The notes: generated by a model from the sequence alone, not told the origin. DNA of 64,000 nt from Caldilineaceae bacterium (GCA_019637645.1 JAHBVH010000010.1:62001-126000); one strand, 5' to 3'; numbered from the stretch's first letter, positions 53,361 through 62,846 are shown. A program made the numbers and translations.

Positions 53361-53948
53361 CTAGCTGCTTTTGAGCAGATCCCCACAACTTTGTGACCAC
53401 AATAGGTGGGTCATTTGCGCGATCTCGGTTGGTGCATAGGGCATATCATGGCGCAACCACCAGTGAATGATCCCATAGAGCGAGCCGCCAATATGGTGGG
53501 CGATCAACGGGAGCGGCACGCGGGGTTGGGTGCCAGCGGGTAGGGAAGCCGCCAGTTTGCGCTCACTAAACTCGGCAATATAGCCAAGAATGGCATGAAT
53601 GACTAACCCCAGATTAGGATCGTCTAAGAGTGCTTTGTAGATCCGCGCATTTTCGGCTACATGTTCAAAGACCATCACCTCCATCTGCGCATCTTCCCAG
53701 AGCGGACGGTCGGGTGAAATATCGCCAAATGAGTTGACCAATTCATCAAACTGCTCGACCAATGCACTTAATAGCAATTCTTCTTTGCTATGAAAATGCA
53801 GATAAAAAGTAGCGCGATTCATATCGGCCCGATCGGCGATGTCCTGCACTGAAATATCACCAAAGCGTTTTTCGATCACAAGCGCCAACAGGGCGTCAGC
53901 CAGCAGTCGCCGTGAACGCCGTACGCGTCGGTCCACTTTTTCGGCCAT
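53361..53948 (-). CDS. TetR/AcrR family transcriptional regulator
   Basis: 195 residues. N-terminal HTH (about 8–55): LLADALLALV...ISVQDIADRADMNRATFYLHFHSKEELL, the standard TetR recognition helix. The C-terminal helical ligand domain ends in a WLRHDMPYAPTEIAQ segment. Divergent from a cytochrome P450 gene 262 bp away. Paired operator-like repeats lie between them, so it probably represses itself and the P450 until a lipophilic or xenobiotic ligand binds. Confidence 0.92.
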   Translation of the reverse strand: MAEKVDRRVRRSRRLLADALLALVIEKRFGDISVQDIADRADMNRATFYLHFHSKEELLLSALVEQFDELVNSFGDISPDRPLWEDAQMEVMVFEHVAENARIYKALLDDPNLGLVIHAILGYIAEFSERKLAASLPAGTQPRVPLPLIAHHIGGSLYGIIHWWLRHDMPYAPTEIAQMTHLLWSQSCGDLLKSS

Positions 53949-53972
53949 CGTGGCTCCTTTGGTTTTCTAAGA

Positions 53973-54085
53973 AATGTCTATTAAGCAACGCTTTGTCTAT
54001 TAAGCAATTTTACAGCGAAAATTGCCTATTGACAACTTGAATGAGTTGCGGTATTTTATCATCATGGTGATTTTTAATAGACATT
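53973..54085. promoter_or_regulatory. Operator-like TGTCTATTAA repeats between tetR and P450
   Basis: TGTCTATTAAGCAA occurs at 53975 and 53994, and as its complement TTTTTAATAGACATT at 54071–54085. A long imperfect inverted repeat (GCAATTTT-N6-AAAATTGC core, 54004–54025) sits between. Size and symmetry fit TetR-family dimers. Confidence 0.65.
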
Positions 54086-54210
54086 GTGTTGATTAATTCC
54101 GTTGTGTGAAGGTCGGCGCTACGCCCTTGGCTGAGACCTAACAGCGTCTCTGGTTGTACCGCCCGACTGTATAACTTCTAATCTATTCCTATAGCAGAGG
54201 AGCTGTATCC

Positions 54211-55638
54211 ATGCAAACCAAGCTGATTCCGCAAGTGCGTGAATTTCCCTGGATTGGGCAACTCGGGGGCATTGCCCGTGATCCCCTCCAGCTACTTCTT
54301 AACCTTGCGCTAACCTATGGTCCGATTGTGCGCTTTACCGTCTTGGGCAAGCCGATTATCTTGATCAGCGACCCCGACTATATCCGCGAAGTCCTGATCA
54401 CTAAGGCCGATCTCTTTCCCAAGGCGGACCGTGATCTGGCTATTATGGGGCCTCTCTTTGGCTATGGATTGCTGACCACCAATGGCGCACAGCATCGCAC
54501 CTATCGCAAACTCGCCCAACCGGCTTTTCATGCCAAGCGGATTGCCGGTTATGCCGATACGGTGGTCAATTTTACCCAAGCAATGACCGCCACTTGGCGC
54601 GAGGGTGAAACGCGCGATATCAGCGCGGAAATGTTACGGACCACCATGTACATTGTCGCCAAGACGCTCTTTGATACTGAGCCTGCTCACATGGCCGACC
54701 GGGCCGACCAGATTGGTGACGCGATTCATCAACTTCAAAAGATCACCGACTACGACTTTACTTGGTATGGCCTTATCCCCCAATGGATTCCCAACCGCGC
54801 CAACCGGCAGCGCCAGCCAGCCCGCCAGGCGCTGAATGCTTTGATCGACGAGATGGTCGCCACCCGGCGCGCCCAGGCCGTTGACGGTGTTGTCGCGGAT
54901 CGCGGCGATCTATTGTCCATGCTGATGCTCTCGGAAGATGAAAACGGCCAGCGGTTGAACGATACCGAAGTGCGCGATGAAGCCATCAATCTCTTTGCTG
55001 CGGGTCATGAGACAACCTCAAACGCCTTAACCTGGATTTGGTATCTGCTTTCCCAATACCCGGCGGTGGAGGCCAAGTTGCACGCCGAACTCGATCAAGT
55101 CTTGGGAAATCGCCTCCCGACTTTGCGCGATCTAGCGACGCTACCCTATACCCAACAGGTCGTCAAAGAAGGGATGCGTCTCTATCCGCCCGCGTGGGTA
55201 CTCAATTCGCGCCAAGCTGCCACCGCGGTGACATTAGACGGCTATGTCATCCCCAAAGACGCACGGCTCTTTATTTCGCCCTATGTCATGCACCATCTGC
55301 CTCAATATTTTGCAGACCCGGCAGAATTTCGCCCCGAGCGCTTTACGCCAGCCTTTGAAGAGTCGTTGCCCCGCTATGCCTATATGCCCTTTGGGGGTGG
55401 CCCACGCGTCTGCATCGGCAACGCCTTTGCCATGATGGAAGCACAACTTGTCTTAGCTACAGTGGCGCAACAATACTCCCTCCAACTCGCACCACACGCC
55501 AACGTCGCCACCGAGCCCTTGATCACCCTCACCGCCAAATACGGCATGCCCATGCACCTGGTTGCCCGGCATAAACCAGCGCCACTGCCCAGCCTACCCA
55601 TCGCCCAACCCCTGACGCCTGACCTCGTTCCGGCGTAG
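54211..55638 (+). CDS. Cytochrome P450
   Basis: 475 residues. I-helix A/G-G-x-E/D-T-T motif as AAGHETTSN (264–272), ExxR E320–R323 in KEGMRL, and heme loop [12 protein letters not shown] with Cys401. Class resembles CYP102/CYP4-type fatty-acid or alkane hydroxylases. No membrane anchor is seen, so it is soluble and needs separate redox partners, which are not next to it. GAGGAG ribosome binding site. Likely controlled by the TetR gene upstream. Confidence 0.95.
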   Translation: MQTKLIPQVREFPWIGQLGGIARDPLQLLLNLALTYGPIVRFTVLGKPIILISDPDYIREVLITKADLFPKADRDLAIMGPLFGYGLLTTNGAQHRTYRKLAQPAFHAKRIAGYADTVVNFTQAMTATWREGETRDISAEMLRTTMYIVAKTLFDTEPAHMADRADQIGDAIHQLQKITDYDFTWYGLIPQWIPNRANRQRQPARQALNALIDEMVATRRAQAVDGVVADRGDLLSMLMLSEDENGQRLNDTEVRDEAINLFAAGHETTSNALTWIWYLLSQYPAVEAKLHAELDQVLGNRLPTLRDLATLPYTQQVVKEGMRLYPPAWVLNSRQAATAVTLDGYVIPKDARLFISPYVMHHLPQYFADPAEFRPERFTPAFEESLPRYAYMPFGGGPRVCIGNAFAMMEAQLVLATVAQQYSLQLAPHANVATEPLITLTAKYGMPMHLVARHKPAPLPSLPIAQPLTPDLVPA

Positions 55639-55643
55639 GCGAA

Positions 55644-55801
55644 GAGAGTGGACAGTAGGTCAGTGGTGCTTACTGCCCACTCTCTACTGCCCACTCTCCA
55701 CTGCCCACTCTCTACTGCCCACTCTCCACTGCCCACTCTCCACTGCCCACTGTCTACTGCCCACTGTCTACTGCCCACTGTCTACTGCCCACTGTCTACT
55801 G
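55644..55801. repeat. 14-bp tandem array with inverted lead copy
   Basis: Nine head-to-tail copies of (T/C)ACTGCCCACT(C/G)TC from 55671 to 55796 plus TACTG. The first five end CTCTC and the last four CTGTC. A near-complementary copy GAGAGTGGACAGTA lies before it at 55644–55657, so a long hairpin can form after the P450 stop. 55802–55974 has no gene. Confidence 0.85.
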
Positions 55802-55974
55802 TGATGGCTGGCATCCCCGGCCAGGGTGATGAAACGGAAACTCGCTTGCCATTGTCAGTGGCTCACGGCCTGCCTGGAACATTGGCCGCTGGGGCAACGT
55901 CCTTTGGGGGACATTTGTATAAAGAGACTATGGTGGGTGACGTACGTAAAGCGGCCACCCAAAGGAGCAGAACA

Positions 55975-56793
55975 ATGAATCATCGGATATGGCAGCGCGT
56001 ACTGATTGGCCTGTTGGCGTTGGGGACAGTCGCGGCCTGTGTAGTGACCCCAATTGCGCCCAGCCCAACCGTTGCCCCCACCGCGCCCGCGGCGGCCCTA
56101 ACCTGGCACCGTGAAGGCGGTATTGCTGGCTTTTGTGATGATTTAACGATCTCCCCTACGGGAGAGGTGACCATCTATTCTTGTCGGAGTGAGCCACCAA
56201 CTGTAGTGGCTAGCGCGCAGTTGGATGCGGCCCAAGCCGCGACCGTAGCTGATTGGATCGCCGGGTTGCAATCGTTTCAGTATGCGCACCGCGATGCCGC
56301 CCTGGCCGATGGAATGACCGTGCAACTGAACTTTACCGGCAGCGGTACCCAAGTCGCGACCGCAACTGAACAAGACGCGATCGTCGAGTTTGCCCAAGCG
56401 CTGCATACGGAGGTGGTGATGGCGGCCAGCGCACCAACCGCCACACCCGAGGAAGCTGCCCCGATTCAGGAAACCGGCGCGGCTACGGTGGAAGCGATTG
56501 AAATCCAGCTGCTCGAGCCGACCAATGAACTACAAGCGGTCATCCGTGGCTATTTGCCCGATGCGTGTGCTTTTATTGAAAGTACCGGGGTCTACTTGGA
56601 GGGCAATACCTTCCGCATCCAGATGACAACCGCGTGGCAGCCAAATCAACGGTGTGCCCAGATGTTGACTCCTTTTGAAGAAGTTGTGCCGTTGGGGGTG
56701 CCTGGCTTACCTGCTGGCGCGTATGCGGTGCGTATCAACGATTTGGTACAATCTTTTACCCTTAGTGCCGACAATGGGCTGACCATCGATTGA
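55975..56793 (+). CDS. Lipoprotein of unknown function
   Basis: 272 residues from the ATG at 55975 (AAAGGAG upstream). Lipoprotein signal: LIGLLALGTVAAC with the lipobox Cys at about 22, then a Pro/Ala/Thr-rich linker. Two weakly similar halves follow; the first has GFCDDLTISPTGEVTIYSC, which resembles protease-inhibitor or META-like stretches. The second, after a low-complexity Ala/Thr/Glu stretch (about 145–170), contains DACAFIESTGVYLEGNTFRIQ and PGLPAGAYAVRIN. Probably anchored outside. An in-frame longer reading from 55648 would translate the tandem array and is rejected. Confidence 0.65.
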   Translation: MNHRIWQRVLIGLLALGTVAACVVTPIAPSPTVAPTAPAAALTWHREGGIAGFCDDLTISPTGEVTIYSCRSEPPTVVASAQLDAAQAATVADWIAGLQSFQYAHRDAALADGMTVQLNFTGSGTQVATATEQDAIVEFAQALHTEVVMAASAPTATPEEAAPIQETGAATVEAIEIQLLEPTNELQAVIRGYLPDACAFIESTGVYLEGNTFRIQMTTAWQPNQRCAQMLTPFEEVVPLGVPGLPAGAYAVRINDLVQSFTLSADNGLTID

Positions 56794-56904
56794 GCGGTAT
56801 TGATTGGCGGGTTACCATGTGCACCGGTTGCCTCGCCTAGCTTGATGAATTTACCGAGAAGCCCACGCAGGGCGTAACGTCTATAACCATCCTCTATAAA
56901 ACCC

Positions 56905-56938
56905 AGCCCGAGAAAGCATCTCTTTCTTGGGCTTTTCT
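56905..56938 (+). terminator. Rho-independent terminator after lipoprotein gene
   Basis: AGCCCGAGAAAG pairs with CTTTCTTGGGCT (one G·U), 5-nt loop, then TTTTCT. Good plus-strand terminator about 110 bp after the stop. Confidence 0.75.
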
Positions 56939-57089
56939 ATACATAAACTCTGCCTTACTGTCTGCGCCGCTGTGGTGATTTCTAAAAATGAGATATTTGC
57001 CGTATCCATGTGGTTTGTTAACAAATTGTTAAACATTTTTTGATATGAAAAGCATAAGTTATCGGTTAAGCGAATGTATCTATCCAATC

Positions 57090-57171
57090 GGACTTACGCA
57101 CCAAGGTTGGTCTATCCGCCGAAGAGCTGGCCGGTGTTCAAAACCGGCTAGGTCGAGATTGACGTAAGCCC
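57090..57171. repeat. Inverted-end element with GGACTTACG / CGTAAGCCC ends
   Basis: 82 bp bounded by GGACTTACG and, inverted, GGGCTTACG (8 of 9). Contains a small GCCGGT/ACCGGC stem. Located in the 56939–57203 gap upstream of the CHAD gene. Could be a remnant MITE; single copy in this window. Confidence 0.4.
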
Positions 57172-57203
57172 TGAAACTGCAAACTAACTGTAGGGTATCC
57201 TTT

Positions 57204-58850
57204 ATGAGCGAACACCGCTGTTCTGCACCATCCAGCCAACGTTTTCTTCTGGCTCCCGCCGCGTTGGATTCCTGGCGTATTCTGTCCGCCCTGGCCGATC
57301 ACTATCCTCTTACCACAGAGCCGTCGCCTGCCGTCGATGAACAATTGATCTATATCGATACGGCTGACTATCGGTTGTTGCGCACAGGCTTTGCCGCCTG
57401 TGTGACCCAGCGCGCCGAGCAAACTTGTTTAACGGTGGAAAATCTAGCGCTGGACTTAGCGGGCAAGGTGGACAAGCCGATCACACGTCGGCACCAAGGC
57501 TCAGCCCCCATTGACGCGGCGGCAGTGGCGACGACTTTCAAAGCCTGGCCCAAAGCCTTGCGCAAAGCTGTGACACCGGTGCTTGGGGGACATGCCAAGC
57601 TGCACCCCATTCTCGCTTTACAGCAGCATAGCGAAGCGCGTACCATCGGCCTCCCGACGGCTGACGTTGCGCCGTCGCCTTTTACCAAAGTGCATCTGGA
57701 TCAAATAACGGTTCGTCCAACAACTGAGCTAGTGGATGCACCGGTTACCCGCTTTGCCCAATTACGCCTACAGGCTAGCACGCCCGCGGACGATACCAAA
57801 GCGCGTGCAGAGCGACCCGGCGACGAAACAGAACAGGGGATTACCAACTGGCTCATGCAACAGGCCGAGGTCGAGGCAACGGGCTATAGTGCCTACGGTT
57901 TGCTCACCGCGGCTTTAACCGCTTTCTTGGCACAAGGAGTTGACAACCCCACAAGCGCAAGCATTCAGCCACAGACATTGGTGGCGAATGCCTGCCGGTT
58001 GATCTGGCGTGAGCAACTCTTGAACATGTTGCTCAATGAAGCTGGTGTACGTTATAGCCAAGAGCGTGAATATGTGCATAATATGCGCGTAGCGATTCGA
58101 CGAGCCCGCGCCGCGGCCAAGTTATATGGTGACTTTTTGCCGCGCAAGGCCATTCGCCCCTACTTGGCCGCGCTGCGTAAAACTGGTCGGCTGCTGGGGC
58201 ATGTGCGTAATTTAGATGTAGCCCTAGCCAAGGCACGTCGCCGCGCCCAAACCGGCCAAGCTGAACCCGCCCCCAAAAAATTGTTAAAAGTGTGGCGACA
58301 GCAACGGCAAGCAGCCCATGAACTGCTGGTACGCTGGTTGGATAGTGAGGAGTATCGTGATTTTATCTGCGGATTTCACCACTTCTGCACCGCCACAACG
58401 CCAGAGCAGGAGGCAGCTGACGCAGTAACACCCCAACATGTCCGTCACGTCGTGCCAGCCCAAATCATCGCTGGCTATGCCGCCGTCCGTTGCTATGAAG
58501 TGCTTTTTGTGGAAGCTACGGCGATCGAGGATGCGGCGCTGCACGATCTGCGCATTGCTTGCAAACATCTGCGCTATAATTTGGAGTTCATGCACCATCT
58601 GTTAGGCCCCGCATGCGAGCCCCTGATCACGCGCCTGAAAGCGTTACAGGAATTGCTCGGGGATCTCAACGATGCCGTCGTGGCACAGGGGCTGGTGGAC
58701 GAGGCGCACCAGGAGCGCAGCGCCAGCGTCTATCAACAGCAACAGGCCGATCTGGTTGCTGAGCTGCGTCAACAAGTGCCAGCTGCCTTCGCCGCTTTGG
58801 TTGATCCGGCGAGCCGCACCGCGCTGCATGAAGCGGTGGCGCGGCTCTAA
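57204..58850 (+). CDS. CHAD domain protein with degenerate CYTH-like N-terminus
   Basis: 548 residues. The N-terminal part has the strand/loop order of CYTH domains but lacks the ExExK motif (reads QRFLLAPAALDSW). The C-terminal CHAD domain has two His-rich helical halves: VHNMRVAIRRARAAAKL and LHDLRIACKHLRYNLEFM, with LQELLGDLNDAVV. CHAD domains bind polyphosphate or phosphorylated ligands. The enzyme part is thus probably lost and a binding role kept. Gene stands alone before the second STAND regulator. Confidence 0.85.
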   Translation: MSEHRCSAPSSQRFLLAPAALDSWRILSALADHYPLTTEPSPAVDEQLIYIDTADYRLLRTGFAACVTQRAEQTCLTVENLALDLAGKVDKPITRRHQGSAPIDAAAVATTFKAWPKALRKAVTPVLGGHAKLHPILALQQHSEARTIGLPTADVAPSPFTKVHLDQITVRPTTELVDAPVTRFAQLRLQASTPADDTKARAERPGDETEQGITNWLMQQAEVEATGYSAYGLLTAALTAFLAQGVDNPTSASIQPQTLVANACRLIWREQLLNMLLNEAGVRYSQEREYVHNMRVAIRRARAAAKLYGDFLPRKAIRPYLAALRKTGRLLGHVRNLDVALAKARRRAQTGQAEPAPKKLLKVWRQQRQAAHELLVRWLDSEEYRDFICGFHHFCTATTPEQEAADAVTPQHVRHVVPAQIIAGYAAVRCYEVLFVEATAIEDAALHDLRIACKHLRYNLEFMHHLLGPACEPLITRLKALQELLGDLNDAVVAQGLVDEAHQERSASVYQQQQADLVAELRQQVPAAFAALVDPASRTALHEAVARL

Positions 58851-58943
58851 TGGGCTTGGGATCGCGCCAAAGCTGCGCTGCTGATGGGTAAAATCACATC
58901 CGGTGCGTTGTGGGGTAGTGGTAACGCTTGGTCGCGGCTGGCG

Positions 58944-61442
58944 TCAGGCTAACGCCAATTGGGCGACTTGGGATACGGACCAATGGTGGACGCTGTTCCA
59001 GGTGGCTTGCCAGGTCGCGGAATCCAGCGCGGCGACCGTATACTGACGGGTGCGCTGTTGGGTGGCGATTTCATGTTCTGTGAGCATTTGGCCGCTCTCC
59101 TCACGCCACTGGGCGGCAATCGCGAGGAGTTGGACAGCCTTCGGCGCGTCATCCTGTACGGCTGCAATGGCGGCTAGCCCTTCCAGGGTTGCCATCATGC
59201 CACCCTTGCTTTCCAGCGTACAGTAGATGCGAAAACAAGCTTGGAAATGTTGCTGGGCGGTTTCCCATTCCGCTAGCTGGAGGTAGGTTAAGGCGAGGTT
59301 GATCAACGACCACGCAATTCCAGCTTGGGCCTCTTCTTGTTGAAAGATATAGAGGCCGCGCTGGAAGAAGGCAATCGCGCGGTCGATCTTGCCTTGGCCT
59401 AACAAGGCACGGCCTAATAAATTCGCGGCCACGCCAACCGTTGGCCGCTGTGGCATAGTTGCGATCAAAGGCCAAGCCTCATCTAGCAATTGGCTGGCCT
59501 GCTCATAGTTACCGAGCGAAATTTCAATGCTGCCCAGTTGGTTTAATAAACTGGCGACGCCCCATTGGTATTGTAGTTGGCGATAGAGGGCTAGGCTTTC
59601 GCGCAAAAAGCTTTTGGACGCCTCAAAGGCGCCGCGTGTGGCATGAATTTTGCCGATCTGGAAGAGCGTATAGGCAATGGCCGGTTGATCCGCCAACGTG
59701 CGGTAGAGCGCCAAGCCTTCATGGAGGCGACGTTCGGCCAACTGCTGTTCCTCGAGTAAATGATGAAATTCGCCTACTTTCACCAAGACGCGCCCGCGCG
59801 CCGCATCCTGCCCTTGGGTAAGGGCCAAGACACTTTGAAGCCAATGGCGGCCTTCTTTCCAGTTACAAGCAACTTCCCAATAACTGGCAATCGCACCGGC
59901 AAGCCGCATGCCCAACGGCCCATCTTGTCCCTCGACTACGCTCCACGCTAACGCCGCACGCAAATTGCTTTGCTCCTGGGCAAATTGCTGACGCCAAGCG
60001 GGTGAATGTTCCGCATGAAAATCGGGGTCAAAGCGTTCGGCTAGGCTGGTAAAATATTCAGCATGTTGTCGTTTGACCCGCGCCGCTTCGCCCGAAGCTT
60101 GGAGCTTATCCGCCAGATATTGACGCAAGAGTTCGTGGAGGGTATAGCGTTGCGTGCTGTTGCTGCCCACGGTTTGGGTCATAACGCCCACAAAGGATTT
60201 ATCCACCAGCGCGGCCAACTGGGGGAGGGTGGCACCGGCAACTGCTTGGGCGGCGGCCCGGTCAAAATTGCCACGCAGCACCGCGAGCCGCGCCGCCACC
60301 GACTGCTCTTCGCGCGCCAGCAAGCGCCAGGATGAGTCAAAGACCGCCCGCATACTGTGGTGGCGGGGCGCGACATCCCGGTCGGCGCGCACCAAAAAAT
60401 CAAGACTGCGCGCCATCTCGTCGGCAATCTCCGCGCAAGTGAGGACGCGCACCCAGGCCGCCGCCAACTCGATCCCCAAGGGCATCCCGCCCACCAATTG
60501 GCAGATGCGGGCAATGACGGCACCGTTACTGGCATCGAGGCTAAAGTCGCCGCTGACATGCTGGGCGCGTTCAACAAAGAGCTTGACGGCTTCGGCTGCT
60601 TCGGGCGCTAGCGTGTGGTTCGGCAAGGAGAGGCCACCTAGCTCAAAAATCCGCTCGCCGCTAATCCGCAGCCGTTCGCGCGAGGTGATCAAGATTTGTA
60701 GGTGGGGTGCTCGGGTGAGCAGTTGTTTGAGCCAAAGAATGGCGTTGTCGTTGGCCGGGGTACCCTGGCTATCTTCCAGGAGGTGCTCAAAGTTATCGAG
60801 CACGAGAAATAAGTGGCGGGGGGCCAACCACGTCAACACTTGTTCACCGACCTCGCGACTCTCCTTTAGCGCAAGCGCCAGCACATCGGCGATTGCCTCG
60901 GGCAACTGTGCTCCGCTCTGGATCGTGGCGAGGGGGACAAAGGCGGCACCATCCGTGAAATGGGCGGCTAATTCTGTGGCGGTCTCTAAGGCAAGGCGGG
61001 TTTTGCCCATGCCGCCCGCGCCAACCAAAGTGACAAGACGATGTTGTTCCGCTTTTAGCAAACGGAGCAGAATGTTGCGTTCCCCCTCGCGTCCAATCAG
61101 TGGCGTGGCGGCCTGGGGTAGCGCTGGCTTGTGAATCGCTGAAGTGGCGGCTGTACTGTTCTGTGCCGCTGCTTCTTCTGGCGTAGGGGTATCTTGTTTC
61201 GCCAGGGGTTGGCGCGCCGAACGCACAAACGCGGCCTGTTGCTCGCTGGGTACCGCTAATACCTGGGCCAGCCGCTCGGCCATTGCCATGGAAGGTCGGC
61301 GCTTGCCCGTCTCAAAGAAACGAATCGTCTGAACCGAACAATAGGCTTGTTCCGCCAGGTTTTCCTGGGTTAACCCTTGCTGGGTACGCAGTCGTTTTAG
61401 CCATTGCCCAAAAGCATGAGAAGCGGGTGCCAAGTTGCTCAT
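58944..61442 (-). CDS. XRE-family regulator with STAND ATPase and TPRs (paralogue 2)
   Basis: 832 residues. XRE HTH (about 12–65) with LTQENLAEQAYCSVQTIRFFETGKRRP, matching the protein at 25071 almost exactly. STAND ATPase Walker A GAGGMGKT at 141–148, Walker B LFLVLDNFEHLL, and SRERLRISGERIFELGGLSLP. C-terminal TPR array with repeated Y/A-x-x-L-F/Y and LA-x-Y-x-Q, from about 560. It is shorter than the paralogue because of fewer TPRs. Leaderless promoter on the minus strand. Probably an inducible transcription switch; targets unknown. Confidence 0.88.
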   Translation of the reverse strand: MSNLAPASHAFGQWLKRLRTQQGLTQENLAEQAYCSVQTIRFFETGKRRPSMAMAERLAQVLAVPSEQQAAFVRSARQPLAKQDTPTPEEAAAQNSTAATSAIHKPALPQAATPLIGREGERNILLRLLKAEQHRLVTLVGAGGMGKTRLALETATELAAHFTDGAAFVPLATIQSGAQLPEAIADVLALALKESREVGEQVLTWLAPRHLFLVLDNFEHLLEDSQGTPANDNAILWLKQLLTRAPHLQILITSRERLRISGERIFELGGLSLPNHTLAPEAAEAVKLFVERAQHVSGDFSLDASNGAVIARICQLVGGMPLGIELAAAWVRVLTCAEIADEMARSLDFLVRADRDVAPRHHSMRAVFDSSWRLLAREEQSVAARLAVLRGNFDRAAAQAVAGATLPQLAALVDKSFVGVMTQTVGSNSTQRYTLHELLRQYLADKLQASGEAARVKRQHAEYFTSLAERFDPDFHAEHSPAWRQQFAQEQSNLRAALAWSVVEGQDGPLGMRLAGAIASYWEVACNWKEGRHWLQSVLALTQGQDAARGRVLVKVGEFHHLLEEQQLAERRLHEGLALYRTLADQPAIAYTLFQIGKIHATRGAFEASKSFLRESLALYRQLQYQWGVASLLNQLGSIEISLGNYEQASQLLDEAWPLIATMPQRPTVGVAANLLGRALLGQGKIDRAIAFFQRGLYIFQQEEAQAGIAWSLINLALTYLQLAEWETAQQHFQACFRIYCTLESKGGMMATLEGLAAIAAVQDDAPKAVQLLAIAAQWREESGQMLTEHEIATQQRTRQYTVAALDSATWQATWNSVHHWSVSQVAQLALA

Positions 61443-61450
61443 ATCGCTAG

Positions 61451-61478
61451 ATTATACCATGTAGCTGCGGCAATTGAA
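61451..61478 (-). promoter_or_regulatory. Promoter, probably leaderless
   Basis: Minus strand: TTCAAT, 16-bp spacer, TATAAT (61451–61456), 8 nt, ATG. Same layout as the promoter of the paralogous regulator at 25037. Confidence 0.6.
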
Positions 61479-61509
61479 CAGCGTTTACAGATGGCTCTGG
61501 CTGGCATAC

Positions 61510-61552
61510 AAAGAACAAGGTCAAGCGCCTTAAACACCTGACCTTGTTCTTT
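61510..61552. terminator. 14-bp stem terminator
   Basis: AAAGAACAAGGTCA (61510–61523) and its exact complement (61539–61552), 15-nt loop, T-rich at each edge. It follows the S41 gene on the minus strand and precedes the STAND regulator promoter, separating the two. Confidence 0.75.
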
Positions 61553-61589
61553 GCTTCGTGCGGTGTGAGTCGTCGAAGATTGGTGAAGC

Positions 61590-62846
61590 TTACGGAGTGG
61601 TTGATTGGGCGGTGGCGGGGAGCGCACCCAGCTCTTCCAGGCCAGCTAACAGTTGGGCATCGCCACTAGTCGCAACTTCTTCGGCGGTTAGCTCGCGCAC
61701 TAAGGTGGGGGTCATAAACTCACCATCGAGGGAGAGCTTCACTTCAACATCGGGGGAAATCCCTTGTTTGCGGATTAACCGTCCTTTGGCGGTCAGCCAT
61801 TGGCTTGTGCCCAACAGCAGGGCAGAACCATCATCCAGGCCAAAGGTTTGTAGGACCGTGCCCGTCCCAAAGGTCGTTTCGCCAATCAGGGTGCCGCGCG
61901 CATAATCTTGAATGGCACCAGCCAAAATTTCCGAGGAACTTGCCGAACCGGGATTGATCAAAACGACCATGGGAATATCGGTCGCGACACCGCCCCGTTC
62001 AACGCGATAGGAACGGCGGCGGCCACTGGCATTTTCTTCCTGGAGGACATTGCCACTCTTGAGGAATTGGCTCGTGACACCAATCGCCTGGGTCAAGAGG
62101 CCACCGGGGTTGTTGCGGATATCTAAGACCAAGCCTTCCGCCCCTGCTGCTTTAATTTCCTCCATTGCATCGACGATCTCGGTTTTGGCGTTGGCGCTAA
62201 ATTGATTCAACCGCAAGAAGGCCACATCCGTCCCGGGCACCATCGTCCAAGAGACTGCTGCCACCTTAATTTCACGGCGCACGAGGGTCAGCTCGAACGT
62301 GCCCATCTCTCCTTCACGATACAAGGTCAAGACTACTTCGGTGCCAGAGGGGCCACGGACGCGATCAACGATTGCGTCCAGGGAAAGGCTGGTCACATCT
62401 TCGCCGTCCACCGTGAGAATAATATCGCCCGCGCGGATGCCCGCTTCCGAAGCGGGGGAGTCGTCGATCGGGGCGACGATCATGGGTAGACCATCTTTGA
62501 CCCCTAGCTGCGCCCCAATGCCACTAAAGCTGCCAGCCATGCTGCTGCGTTGTCGTTCCAATTCCGCTGGTGATAAGAAGGTGGTATGGCCCTCGTCGCC
62601 CAGGGCGTCGAGCATGCCTTCGATCGCACCATACGTAAGCTCGGTGGAGTCTAACACGTCACGGTCGATAAAGTGGGCCTGAACAATCTCCCACGCCTGC
62701 CAGAAGACTTGAAAGTTCTCGGGCGTCTCCTGTTGATCTTGGGCAACGGCTGTTGTACTGCCCACGATGGTCCCAGCGCCAAAGGCCAGGAGCAGCGCTA
62801 AACAAAGCGCGGCCATCCGTACAGCTTTTTGTTTCGTAAATAACAT
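61590..62846 (-). CDS. S41 family C-terminal processing peptidase homologue lacking catalytic Lys (paralogue 2)
   Basis: About 418 residues from ATG 62846 (GGAGATAGCT upstream). N-terminal membrane helix (about 10–35), PDZ domain (about 85–165), then the protease core with LVLDIRNNPGGLL and NPGSASSSEI. S303 is in the nucleophile position, but the Lys 25 residues later is T328 in TFGTGTV. Same replacement as the protein at 42287. Likely exported and membrane-bound. Cleavage of C-termini is doubtful unless another base is used; a scaffold or variant protease is possible. Confidence 0.86.
   Translation of the reverse strand: MLFTKQKAVRMAALCLALLLAFGAGTIVGSTTAVAQDQQETPENFQVFWQAWEIVQAHFIDRDVLDSTELTYGAIEGMLDALGDEGHTTFLSPAELERQRSSMAGSFSGIGAQLGVKDGLPMIVAPIDDSPASEAGIRAGDIILTVDGEDVTSLSLDAIVDRVRGPSGTEVVLTLYREGEMGTFELTLVRREIKVAAVSWTMVPGTDVAFLRLNQFSANAKTEIVDAMEEIKAAGAEGLVLDIRNNPGGLLTQAIGVTSQFLKSGNVLQEENASGRRRSYRVERGGVATDIPMVVLINPGSASSSEILAGAIQDYARGTLIGETTFGTGTVLQTFGLDDGSALLLGTSQWLTAKGRLIRKQGISPDVEVKLSLDGEFMTPTLVRELTAEEVATSGDAQLLAGLEELGALPATAQSTTP

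Noticed and set aside
55644..55801. Possible CRISPR array
   Set aside because: Units are contiguous 14-mers without spacers and no cas genes are present.
55648..55974. Open frame through the 14-bp array in phase with the lipoprotein
   Set aside because: It would translate the tandem repeat; the ATG at 55975 has a good ribosome binding site and a lipoprotein signal directly after it.
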